From Parcubacteria group bacterium CG_4_9_14_0_2_um_filter_35_11 (GTDB lineage: Bacteria > Patescibacteriota > Minisyncoccia > Minisyncoccales > GCA-002788555), in contig PFRL01000015.1 in assembly GCA_002788555.1 (NCBI GenBank), positions 3,852-17,695 of the forward strand: DNA of 13,844 nt, written 5' to 3'. The position numbers and the translations under genes are program-made. This document shows positions 6,686 through 12,697 of the stretch, in pieces. Numbering within the stretch: position 1 is the first letter of the stretch; each line of letters opens with the position of its first letter. The notes beneath the pieces were generated by a model. That model saw only the letters and a list, made by a program, of their open reading frames with translations, was not told the origin of the DNA and did not search any database.

Positions 6686-7366
6686 TTAAAGGTAATATCT
6701 CCCCTTTTGTTCATCCCTTATTATTTTCCCTTTTTCGAGGACTATCACTCTTTTTTGAATCGTATTGACTATTTCTCGATTATGGGTAGCCAAAATTACT
6801 GCTGTCCCCAATTGATTAATTTTTAAAAATAATTTCATTATCTCTTTGGTAGTATAAACATCCAAGTCTCCTGTTGGCTCATCGGCAAGAAGAACTTTGG
6901 GTTGGGAAATAATAGCTCGAGCCATAACTGCTCTTTGCTGCTCTCCCCCAGAAAGTTGATGAGGAAAATTATTCGCTTTATCTAAAATTCCTACCAATTC
7001 TAATGCCTGAGGGACAGTTCTTCTTATTTCACTGTCAGCTTTACCGAAGATTTCCAGAGTGAAAGCCACATTCTCAAAAACCGTCTTTTGGGGAAGGAGC
7101 CTATAATCCTGGTAAATCACCCCCATTCTTCTTCGATAATAAGGGAGGTAGCCATAACTCATTTTTGTAATATTAATATCTTCGAAGATAACATCGCCTT
7201 TTGTCGGTTTTTCTTCTGATAATAAAAGTCGGAGCAAAGTCGATTTTCCAGCTCCGGATCTACCTACAATCGAAACGAATTCTCCTTTACCAACAAAAAA
7301 ACTTATATTAGAAAGAGCAACACAATTATCGGGGTAGATCTTAGTGACTTTATCAAAATAAATCAT
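6686..7366 (-). CDS. ftsE: Cell division ATP-binding protein FtsE
   Basis: FtsE is the cytoplasmic ABC ATPase of the FtsEX complex. The 226 residues match the usual length and all ABC motifs are present: Walker A GRSGAGKST (35-43), Q-loop Gln86 (VIYQDYRLL), signature LSGGEQQR (138-145), Walker B VLLADEPTGDLD (158-169) and switch His195 (ATHNRE). DYRLLPQKTVFENV is characteristic of FtsE among ABC proteins. It starts 7 bp after the prfB stop with no Shine-Dalgarno, so it is probably translated by coupling within a prfB-ftsE unit. The prfB-ftsE-ftsX order is common in bacteria. Confidence 0.96.
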   Translation of the reverse strand: MIYFDKVTKIYPDNCVALSNISFFVGKGEFVSIVGRSGAGKSTLLRLLLSEEKPTKGDVIFEDINITKMSYGYLPYYRRRMGVIYQDYRLLPQKTVFENVAFTLEIFGKADSEIRRTVPQALELVGILDKANNFPHQLSGGEQQRAVMARAIISQPKVLLADEPTGDLDVYTTKEIMKLFLKINQLGTAVILATHNREIVNTIQKRVIVLEKGKIIRDEQKGRYYL

Positions 7367-7373
7367 ATTTTTA

Positions 7374-8123
7374 TTAACGATTTTCTTTTTCTATAAACTT
7401 ATCTAAATCGCCATCCAAAACCTTCTTTAAGTTTGAAGTTTTGACATTTGTTCGGTGGTCCTTCACTATTTGGTATGGCTGAAAAACATACGACCTTATC
7501 TGATTTCCCCATTTAGCTTGTTTAGTTTCTCTTCTCCCTTGGATTTCTTTCTCTCTTTTCTCCTCAAAGAGTTGATGAAGTTTTGCTCCCAAGACCATCA
7601 ATGCTTTTTCCCTATTATCTCCCTGTGACCTCTCGGATTGAGAAACTACACTTATACCGGTGGGAAGGTGTATAATTCTTACTGCGCTTTCTCTTTTATT
7701 TACATATTGGCCTCCCGGTCCGGAAGCTTTAAAAGTTTCGATCTTTAAATCTTCTTTCTTTACATCAATTTTACTTTCTTCAATTTTGGGTAAAACCTCT
7801 ACCTTAGCAAAAGAGGTGTGCCGAAGGGCTTTAGCTGAAAAAGGTGAGATTCTTACTAGTCGATGAACTCCACTCTCTCCTTTCAGTATTCCATAGACTC
7901 CTTTTGAAATATCTTTTCTTTGTAATTTTTCTACTTCTAAAGTAACAGACTTTATCCCTCCTTCGCCCTCTATTCTCGAAATCTCTTTTATCTGAAAACC
8001 TTTCTTTAAAAGATATCTTTGATACATCCGAAGGAGTATTGTTGCCCAGTCTTGAGCATCTTTCCCTCCGGTCCCGGCATAAATCGATAAGATTACATCT
8101 TTTCCGTCATAATGTTCTTCCAT
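7374..8123 (-). CDS. prfB: Peptide chain release factor 2, short form lacking domain 1
   Basis: RF2 recognises UAA and UGA stops and triggers peptide release. The codon-reading motif SPF (93-95, in VRISPFSAKALRHTSF) marks RF2 rather than RF1, and the catalytic GGQ is at 137-139 (SGPGGQYVN, with Tyr where His is usual). SQSERSQGDNREKA, KWGNQIRSYVF and the C-terminal LDGDLDKFIE complete domains 2-4. At 249 residues it is ~115 shorter than the usual ~365, and its first residues align with the start of domain 2 (YDGKDVILSIYAGTGGKDAQDW). A stop codon lies three codons upstream in frame, and tRNA-Thr occupies 8270-8341, so no room exists for domain 1. ATG 8123 sits 5 nt after a TATAAT box. Confidence 0.93.
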   Translation of the reverse strand: MEEHYDGKDVILSIYAGTGGKDAQDWATILLRMYQRYLLKKGFQIKEISRIEGEGGIKSVTLEVEKLQRKDISKGVYGILKGESGVHRLVRISPFSAKALRHTSFAKVEVLPKIEESKIDVKKEDLKIETFKASGPGGQYVNKRESAVRIIHLPTGISVVSQSERSQGDNREKALMVLGAKLHQLFEEKREKEIQGRRETKQAKWGNQIRSYVFQPYQIVKDHRTNVKTSNLKKVLDGDLDKFIEKENR

Positions 8124-8128
8124 ACAAG

Positions 8129-8134
8129 ATTATA
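8129..8134 (-). promoter_or_regulatory. -10 box for prfB, suggesting a leaderless mRNA
   Basis: A consensus TATAAT (8134-8129 on the minus strand) ends 5 nt before the prfB ATG. RNA polymerase would then start at or within a base or two of the A of ATG. The region upstream is A/T-only and has no good -35 at 17 nt; TTGAAA lies 22 nt away. The call rests on the perfect hexamer and its position. Confidence 0.5.
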
Positions 8135-8248
8135 GATTAACAAATTTTTTCTTTTTTTTCAATAAGTGTCTTTTAATTAAAGAAAAAATTAAGCTAAAGA
8201 TCGGATTTGTCCCGAAAATCTCCGAACGATAGTCAGGTTACCTGCCCC

Positions 8249-8357
8249 GCCTGCCAGCGCCTGAATCTAAGCCGCCTCTCGGATTTGAACCGAGGACCTT
8301 TCCCTTACGAAGGGATTGCTCTTCCGCTGAGCTAAGGCGGCGCGACTTCTGGCAGGC
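8249..8357. repeat. GC-rich inverted repeat flanking tRNA-Thr
   Basis: GCCTGCCAG (8249-8257) and CTGGCAGGC (8349-8357) are exact complements placed on either side of the tRNA gene. They lie in short GC-rich patches (CCTGCC..., GGCAGGCAGGCG) that contrast with the AT-rich surroundings. They could pair to hold the tRNA precursor ends together, or be dispersed repeats. No terminator-type U-tract is next to them. Confidence 0.5.
8270..8341 (-). tRNA. tRNA-Thr (anticodon CGT)
   Basis: The minus strand folds as a cloverleaf. The acceptor is GCCGCCT/AGGCGGC, the D arm GCTC-AGCGGAA-GAGC and the T arm CTCGG-TTCAAAT-CCGAG. The anticodon loop is TTCGTAA, giving CGT; T33 and A37 are in place. The outermost anticodon-stem pair (27-43) is an A-A mismatch and the discriminator is T (8270). 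CCA is not encoded. It reads ACG codons. The gene lies between the beta-CASP nuclease and prfB on the same strand and is flanked by an inverted repeat. Confidence 0.92.
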
Positions 8358-8405
8358 AGGCGAGAGGGCTGCTCTGGCAAAATATGTGATGTTACTCTAA
8401 AAAAT

Positions 8406-9800
8406 TTATAATTCAAATCTTTGGCCATATTCAGGAATAATAGCTTCTATTCCTAACTTATCTTTTATTAGTTGGGCAAAGCTCTGAGCTGGCTTCTCTT
8501 CTCCTTGGACAACGAAGACTTTTTTAACAATGTTTTTCCGTAAATTCAATGCTCCACTCTTTATGCGGTATAGCCAGGAAAATAAAGTATTTCTATCAGC
8601 GTGAGCAGAATAACCTTGAATTTGGGCTATTTTTGCCCTGACAGGAATAATATCTTTGAATATTTTAATTGTTTGTTTGCCATCTTGAATTTTTCTCCCT
8701 CTCGTACCTTGTGCCTGATAACAAATTAAAAGAAGACAGTTTTTAGTGTCGGGTAAATATTTTTTTTCATGGTACAGAATTCTTCCTCCCTCTGACATCC
8801 CTGAACCAGCAATGACAATTTTGGGAGAAGGAACATTCTCAATAGCCCGAGATTCTTTGGCACTTTTCACAAAGGTTAAATTGGGAAAGTTAAAAATATC
8901 ATCTCCTGATTTTAGAATATAGACAGCTTCTTTATTATAATATTTTTGATATTTTTTATAGATTTTTATTGCTCTTATTGCCATCGGGCTATCTATAAAG
9001 ATTGGCACTTTTGGAATTCTCCGATTCTCTACTAACTCATTTAATTCATATAAAATTTCTTGTGTCCTCTCAATAGCAAAAGTAGGAATCATTAACACCC
9101 CTTTATTCTTTATAGTATTCTCTATTGTATCTTCAAGGAGGTTTTTTCTTTGGAGGAAATCTTGATGAATTTTATCTCCGTAAGCCGATTCAATTAAAAT
9201 ATAATCACCTGAACCAGGAAAATCGGTCGGTCTTAAAAGTGGGGTTGGTGGATTTCCTAGGTCCCCCGAGAAAACAATTTTAATAATATCCTTTTTTCTT
9301 TGCTTGGGTTTTAAATATATTTCTATAATTGCTGAACCAAGAATATGACCAGCGTCCAGAAATCTAAAAGAAATTTCTGGAAAGGATTCAATTTTTCTGT
9401 AATATTCAACTGGCTCAAAAAGATTAAGAGTTCTTTTTAGGTCTTTATGAGAGAACAATTGATTATCGTTCTTTTTTGTTTGAGAAAATTGAGAAATAAT
9501 CTCTAATTCGTCTTCTAAAATTAGCTCTGTCAAATTCAATGTAGGGGGAGTTGCAAATATTTTTCCGCTAAAACCTTCTTTTACTAATTTGGGCAAACGG
9601 CCAGTATGATCGAGGTGAGCATGGGTAGCAATTATGGCATCTATCTCTCGAGGTTCATAAGGAAATGGTTCTTGATTTTTTGTTTTCAAGATAGGGTCTT
9701 GGAAGAGTCCACAGTCAATCAAAATTTTTCTTTTACCGATCTCCAAAAGATAATTTGCTCCGGTAACTGTTTTTGTTCCGCCAAAGAAAGAAATCCGCAT
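8406..9800 (-). CDS. Beta-CASP metallo-beta-lactamase ribonuclease (CPSF73/YsdC-like)
   Basis: The protein belongs to the KH-less bacterial/archaeal group of CPSF-like nucleases, which cut or trim RNA with two zinc ions. The 464 residues show HAHLDH (60-65), AGHILGSA (150-157), SGDLGNPPTPLLRP (178-191) and ESAYGD (204-209). The beta-CASP part has PTFAIERTQE (239-248), AGSGMSEGGR (331-340) and His344. GYSAHAD (397-402) supplies the last metal-binding His400. It differs from RNase J in this window by lacking RNase J's C-terminal domain. ATG 9800 begins directly at MRISFFGGTKTVTGAN, the family N-terminus. TATCAT lies 6 nt before ATG on the minus strand, so the mRNA may be leaderless. It is the first gene of the leftward group and is divergent from the aaRS-like unit. 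Confidence 0.93.
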   Translation of the reverse strand: MRISFFGGTKTVTGANYLLEIGKRKILIDCGLFQDPILKTKNQEPFPYEPREIDAIIATHAHLDHTGRLPKLVKEGFSGKIFATPPTLNLTELILEDELEIISQFSQTKKNDNQLFSHKDLKRTLNLFEPVEYYRKIESFPEISFRFLDAGHILGSAIIEIYLKPKQRKKDIIKIVFSGDLGNPPTPLLRPTDFPGSGDYILIESAYGDKIHQDFLQRKNLLEDTIENTIKNKGVLMIPTFAIERTQEILYELNELVENRRIPKVPIFIDSPMAIRAIKIYKKYQKYYNKEAVYILKSGDDIFNFPNLTFVKSAKESRAIENVPSPKIVIAGSGMSEGGRILYHEKKYLPDTKNCLLLICYQAQGTRGRKIQDGKQTIKIFKDIIPVRAKIAQIQGYSAHADRNTLFSWLYRIKSGALNLRKNIVKKVFVVQGEEKPAQSFAQLIKDKLGIEAIIPEYGQRFEL

Positions 9801-9858
9801 AAAGATATGATATTCAGTCTAACAATTTTAAAAAAATTATCAATATCTCTCTAGGCCC

Positions 9859-9886
9859 TTGACAAAATCATTCAAATAAATAAAAT
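9859..9886 (+). promoter_or_regulatory. Predicted promoter for leader ORF and aaRS-like gene
   Basis: TTGACA (9859-9864), a 16-nt spacer, then TAAAAT (9881-9886). It points rightward in the divergent gap after the nuclease gene start at 9800. The expected transcription start is near 9893. That would place the AGGA at 9887-9890 at the very 5' end or just outside the transcript, which is awkward for its use as a ribosome binding site. Confidence 0.6.
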
Positions 9887-9896
9887 AGGAAAAAAT

Positions 9897-10046
9897 ATGC
9901 TAAATTTTCTAACGACTAAAAAGAGGTTTAAACATAAATATAAAAAATTGGAAAATAAAATACCCCTTCGGGGGTGTTTTTTAAAGGTCGAAATCTCCAC
10001 TCCCCTTTTCCGGGGGAGTGTTTTCAAAAAAATGAGAGAATTATGA
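9897..10046 (+). CDS. Possible 49-codon leader ORF upstream of the aaRS-like gene
   Basis: ATG 9897 opens a 49-codon frame (MLNFLTTKKRFKHKYKKLENK..., ending FKKMREL) that stops at TGA 10044-10046. AGGA lies six bases before the ATG. The stop overlaps the ATG (10043) of the downstream gene as ATGA, the classic arrangement for translational coupling. The peptide is Lys/Arg-rich, with two Asn and no recognisable domain, and has no run of one amino acid as in classical attenuators. The frame runs through two terminator-like hairpins. It may be a regulatory leader, a small protein, or a chance ORF; the predicted transcription start leaves the AGGA barely transcribed. Confidence 0.35.
   Translation: MLNFLTTKKRFKHKYKKLENKIPLRGCFLKVEISTPLFRGSVFKKMREL
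9962..9982 (+). terminator. Terminator-like hairpin 1 in the leader
   Basis: ACCCC-TTCG-GGGGT stem with a UUCG tetraloop, followed by GTTTTTT. It is downstream of the predicted promoter and upstream of the aaRS-like start, so it would cut off the downstream gene unless bypassed. Attenuation is inferred. Confidence 0.6.
10000..10025 (+). terminator. Terminator-like hairpin 2 in the leader
   Basis: ACTCCCC-TTTTCC-GGGGGAGT, followed by GTTTTC. Its CCCC and GGGGG runs are also complementary to those of hairpin 1 (CACTCCCC against GGGGGTG), so the two could exchange partners. The U-tract is short, so it is a weaker terminator than hairpin 1. Confidence 0.45.
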
Positions 10047-11053
10047 AGAAAAATCTTGTTAAAATAGCTAGGCTTGAGAGTTTTGTCCTAAATTCTATGA
10101 GAATCTACCTTAAAAAACAAGAATTTATAGAGCTCATACCGCCAAAAATCGTCAGAGCCTCCGGCGCCTGTGAAAATATTGATACTCTATTTGAAGTCGG
10201 GGTTAATAAAAAATTTCAATGGTTTAAAGAAAAAGGAAGGTTTTTAAACGCTTACCTTTCTCAAACTGCCCAGCTTTATCTTGAAGCATTTACCCCTTTC
10301 CTTGACAAGGTCTACTCCATTGGCCCTAGTTTTCGTGCCGAAGCGGGCAATGATAATCGTCACCTTACTGAATTTACAATGGTCGAAATCGAATTTAAAG
10401 GTGGCTTTCAAGAACTATTGAAATATATCGAGGAAATAATTTGGAGCATCTGCCAAGATATCTTAGGCTTGTCCCAAAAATCAAGGAGGGCTATGGGAAT
10501 CAAAAAAAGTGATATCTCAAGCTTAAAGAAGATAAAAATTCCCTTCCCGAAAATTGCCTACAAACAGGCTATTGAAATTTTGAAATTAAACTTTGGAGAA
10601 GATATTTCTTCTGATAATGAACGGAAATTGACAAAGCAATTTAACAATCAACCTATCTTTATTACCCATTTTCCCAATCCTATCTGGAAGTATAAAAAAA
10701 GAATTAAGGTAGAAAAATTCTTTAATATGAGTCCTAACCCTTTTAATCCAGCCTATATTCTTTCGGCAGATTTAATCTTGCCTTATGGAGGAGAGGCTGT
10801 CGGTGCCGCTCAAAGAGTCCACAAACTCCAAACCATTATCTTAAGATTGACAAAATCTCAAATGTTTCAAAGACTAAAAAAGAAAGGGGGAAGCATCGAG
10901 GATTTTAAATGGTATTTAGAAAAAATAAAAGAAAAGATAGTTCCTCATGCTGGTTGTGGATTTGGGGTGGCCAGGATTATTAAATTTATCAAGAGAGAAG
11001 AAAATATCAAAAATTGCGTAACCTTTCTCTCTAATCAAGAAATTCTCATCTAG
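10043..11053 (+). CDS. AsnRS/AspRS-like class II catalytic core without anticodon-binding domain
   Basis: The 336 residues cover only a class II aminoacyl-tRNA synthetase catalytic fold. Visible: the motif 1 region LIPPKIVRASGACENIDTLFEV (31-52), LSQTAQLYLEA (72-82), motif 2 FRAEAGNDNRHLTEFTMVEIE (97-117), GGEAVGAAQRVH (249-260) and motif 3 GCGFGVAR (304-311). The pattern is that of AsnRS/AspRS, but the N-terminal OB fold that binds the anticodon is absent. A known precedent is the archaeal asparagine synthetase related to AsnRS, which makes free asparagine from aspartate; this is the leading guess, and a tRNA-modifying role is an alternative. In motif 3 the usual Glu before Arg is Ala310. 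ATG 10043 follows GAGAG at a workable distance. A GTG at 9974 would add an unrelated stretch encoded by the hairpins. Confidence 0.8.
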   Translation: MKKNLVKIARLESFVLNSMRIYLKKQEFIELIPPKIVRASGACENIDTLFEVGVNKKFQWFKEKGRFLNAYLSQTAQLYLEAFTPFLDKVYSIGPSFRAEAGNDNRHLTEFTMVEIEFKGGFQELLKYIEEIIWSICQDILGLSQKSRRAMGIKKSDISSLKKIKIPFPKIAYKQAIEILKLNFGEDISSDNERKLTKQFNNQPIFITHFPNPIWKYKKRIKVEKFFNMSPNPFNPAYILSADLILPYGGEAVGAAQRVHKLQTIILRLTKSQMFQRLKKKGGSIEDFKWYLEKIKEKIVPHAGCGFGVARIIKFIKREENIKNCVTFLSNQEILI

Positions 11054-11056
11054 TTG

Positions 11057-11159
11057 ACCTTATTAGAAAGCCTCGCTCCTTGGAGCAGTTAGGCTGTAAT
11101 ATAAATTCCTTATTTTCAGAAGAGGCAAAACTCTAGACCAATCGTCTTTCTAATGGGGT
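11057..11159. repeat. 103-bp inverted-repeat element before rnpB
   Basis: The 14-base arms ACCTTATTAGAAAG (11057-11070) and CTTTCTAATGGGGT (11146-11159) pair fully, using two G-U pairs. An inner hairpin AGCCT...CTCC-TT-GGAG...AGGCT (11069-11095) overlaps the left arm, and AGAG-GCAAAA-CTCT forms a second. The element begins 3 bp after the aaRS-like stop and ends in GGGGTTGAC, the -35 box of rnpB. Its size, arm sequence and position match the element at 6581-6681. No ORF is present. Confidence 0.75.
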
Positions 11160-11187
11160 TGACTTTTAATCAAAAATAAGGTAGAAT
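11159..11187 (+). promoter_or_regulatory. Promoter of rnpB
   Basis: TTGACT (11159-11164), an exact 17-nt spacer, then TAGAAT (11182-11187). The mature RNase P RNA 5' end (G11194) is 7 nt past the -10 box, so transcription probably starts at the mature end. The -35 box overlaps the end of the preceding inverted-repeat element. Confidence 0.85.
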
Positions 11188-11193
11188 TTTCCT

Positions 11194-11680
11194 GCTGGGA
11201 AGTAGATAAAGCAGTCGCCCCATGAGATATTTTTAAATTATCTCACGGGGAGGAAAGTCCGAACACCCTCCGACTTTACGTCGGAGAAGTAAGTAGTGGA
11301 TAACATCCACCGACCTTCGTCGGTCGAAGCCGACTTCGGTCGGCGAAGTCCGATCGCAAGATTAGGGAAAGTGCCACAGAGACAATACTATCCCGCCTCC
11401 AGACGGAAGCGGGGAAAAGGTGAAAAGTCTCGCCTCAGGCGAGTCGGCTCCAAGGAATTGGAGACCGTGGTAAACCCTACTTGGTGCAACCCCGTTAGAT
11501 AAGAATTCATCTAACGGGGGCATGAGTCCGATGGTAACATCGGACCTAGACAAATGACTGCACTTCACTCGCTTCGCTCGTTCAGTGTAAACTGACCAAA
11601 CATTTAGCTCGGGAATTTATCCTGAGACGAGACGGAGTCGAGTCGAAGGACAGAATTCGGCTTATTGTCTACTTACCAGC
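11194..11680 (+). ncRNA. rnpB: RNase P RNA, type A-like, with expanded peripheral stems
   Basis: RNase P RNA is the catalytic subunit that matures tRNA 5' ends. Ends GCTGG..AAGTAGA (11194-) and TCTACTT.ACCAGC (-11680) form P1. P3 is CCCC-ATGAGATA / TATCTCA-GGGG (11218-11250). Conserved cores are visible: GAGGAAAGTCCGAAC (11250-11264), CCACAGAGAC (11374-11383), GTGGTAAACCC (11467-11477, the P15 tRNA-CCA binding region), CCTAGACAAATGACTG (11545-11560) and ACAGAATTCGGCTTAT (11650-11665). The hairpin GTCCGATG-GTAA-CATCGGAC (11526-11545) is P18. At about 487 nt it is longer than usual (~380), because of extra GAAG/CGAAG-rich stems at 11310-11350 and a large insertion around P19 (11560-11650). A CCCCGTTAGAT hairpin stands where P16/P17 would be. 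Confidence 0.95.
11490..11519 (+). repeat. CCCCGTTAGA-type hairpin inside RNase P RNA
   Basis: A perfect 11-bp stem CCCCGTTAGAT / ATCTAACGGGG (11490-11500/11509-11519) has an 8-nt loop. It occupies the P16/P17 position between P15 and P18. Ten bases of the arm equal the terminal arm of the element at 6581-6681, suggesting either insertion of a minimal copy or descent of the repeat from this sequence. Confidence 0.8.
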
Positions 11681-11688
11681 TTTTTTTA

Positions 11689-11713
11689 AAAAAACCGCCA
11701 AGAGCGGTTTTTT
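11689..11713. terminator. Bidirectional intrinsic terminator between rnpB and the nucleotidyltransferase gene
   Basis: AAAAAACCGC-CAAGA-GCGGTTTTTT. The T-run serves rnpB on the + strand. On the - strand the A-run becomes the U-tract for the gene ending at 11732. Confidence 0.9.
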
Positions 11714-11731
11714 ATTAGATTAAAAAGGAGG

Positions 11732-12646
11732 TTATTTTATAATTTTTGCCACTTTCTCTCCATACTCTCTTAAGATTTTATTTTCCGGAGAATCCGGATG
11801 AAGTTCAATTAAATTATCTTCTAAAATTACTCTCCCTTCACTTTTTTTAAAAGGTGAAGGGTATTTTTTTTCTTTTCTTTTAATTTGAATCTCCTTTAGT
11901 TTTTTTTCCAGGAAATCTCCAAAAGAGCCGGATAGTTTCTTTTCAAGAAACATTGCCAATTTTGAAGATTTTTCTATCTCAAAGGGTGGCTGGCGGGTTA
12001 ATCCTACAAAAATAATATAATCTTTCATCCACTCATTAGCTTTTCTAAATCTTTCAAAAACATTATCTCTGTTTAAAATTGGTAATAAATGTAAGTAAGT
12101 ATAAGCATTATAAAGACTCGGGTATCTCACTTCAAGAGAGTCCTCTGTTAAATAATGATTAAGACAAATTTTCTGAGCTTCTCGGCCAGGTTTTCTGCGT
12201 TCCCCCATTAAATCGAGCAAGATAGTTAAAAAAAAGCGGACAGTAAAAATCCTTCCCTTTTTGGCAACAACTAGAAGATCAATATCGGAATTTTCGGTCG
12301 AGTTTAAAATAGCCAATGAGCCACTAACAAAAATTCCTTTTAGAAAAGGAGCGCGATTAATTTTTTTAGCAATCTTGGCTAACTTTTTAAAATTCTCTTT
12401 TGAAATTAATTCCCTCCTTTTTCTTTCCTCTATCAAAAATTCTCTCCCTTTTAAAAACCAAAAGCCATCTTTATTTCCAAGATAATTCTGGAGATTTAAA
12501 AGACAATTTTTAAAATTTAAAAAAGAAACCTCCATCATGTTAGGAACAGTCTGGAGGTTTTCAAAGATTTCTTTTGTCTTTAGAGGATAAGAGAGGGTAT
12601 CAAAATAAATAATGGTTTTTAAAATAGATTTTTCAAGTTCATTCAT
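11732..12646 (-). CDS. Nucleotidyltransferase-domain protein (pol-beta fold), function unknown
   Basis: The 304 residues begin with a helical, winged-helix-like segment (~1-75; MNELEKSILKTIIYFDTLSYPLKTKEIF...). A pol-beta-type nucleotidyltransferase core follows: GIFVSGSLAILNSTENSDIDLLVV (104-127), with the Gly-Ser at 109-110 and the metal-binding pair Asp121/Asp123. A third catalytic acidic residue could not be placed with confidence. The C-terminal part (170-304) is helical and Lys-rich, with no motif recognised. Similar proteins are, from memory, frequent in Patescibacteria. The substrate is unknown: possibilities include nucleotide transfer to RNA, protein or a small molecule. It follows the surface-protein gene by 51 bp on the same strand, so they may be co-transcribed. 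ATG 12646 has no clear Shine-Dalgarno. Confidence 0.7.
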   Translation of the reverse strand: MNELEKSILKTIIYFDTLSYPLKTKEIFENLQTVPNMMEVSFLNFKNCLLNLQNYLGNKDGFWFLKGREFLIEERKRRELISKENFKKLAKIAKKINRAPFLKGIFVSGSLAILNSTENSDIDLLVVAKKGRIFTVRFFLTILLDLMGERRKPGREAQKICLNHYLTEDSLEVRYPSLYNAYTYLHLLPILNRDNVFERFRKANEWMKDYIIFVGLTRQPPFEIEKSSKLAMFLEKKLSGSFGDFLEKKLKEIQIKRKEKKYPSPFKKSEGRVILEDNLIELHPDSPENKILREYGEKVAKIIK

Positions 12647-12697
12647 TACTATGGGACTTATTAACTTAAGTACTTGTAGTCTTAGTAACTACTCTAT

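Noticed and set aside
8270..8341. Reading the tRNA as tRNA-Tyr (GTA)
   Set aside because: Shifting the loop by one base loses T33 and the expected A37, and there is no long variable arm as in bacterial tRNA-Tyr.
9974..10042. GTG start at 9974 for the aaRS-like gene
   Set aside because: The added 23 residues are encoded by two terminator-like hairpins and do not resemble the family; ATG 10043 gives a natural N-terminus.
11296..11568. Two 68-residue ORFs on opposite strands
   Set aside because: Both lie fully inside the RNase P RNA gene, whose conserved cores are unmistakable.
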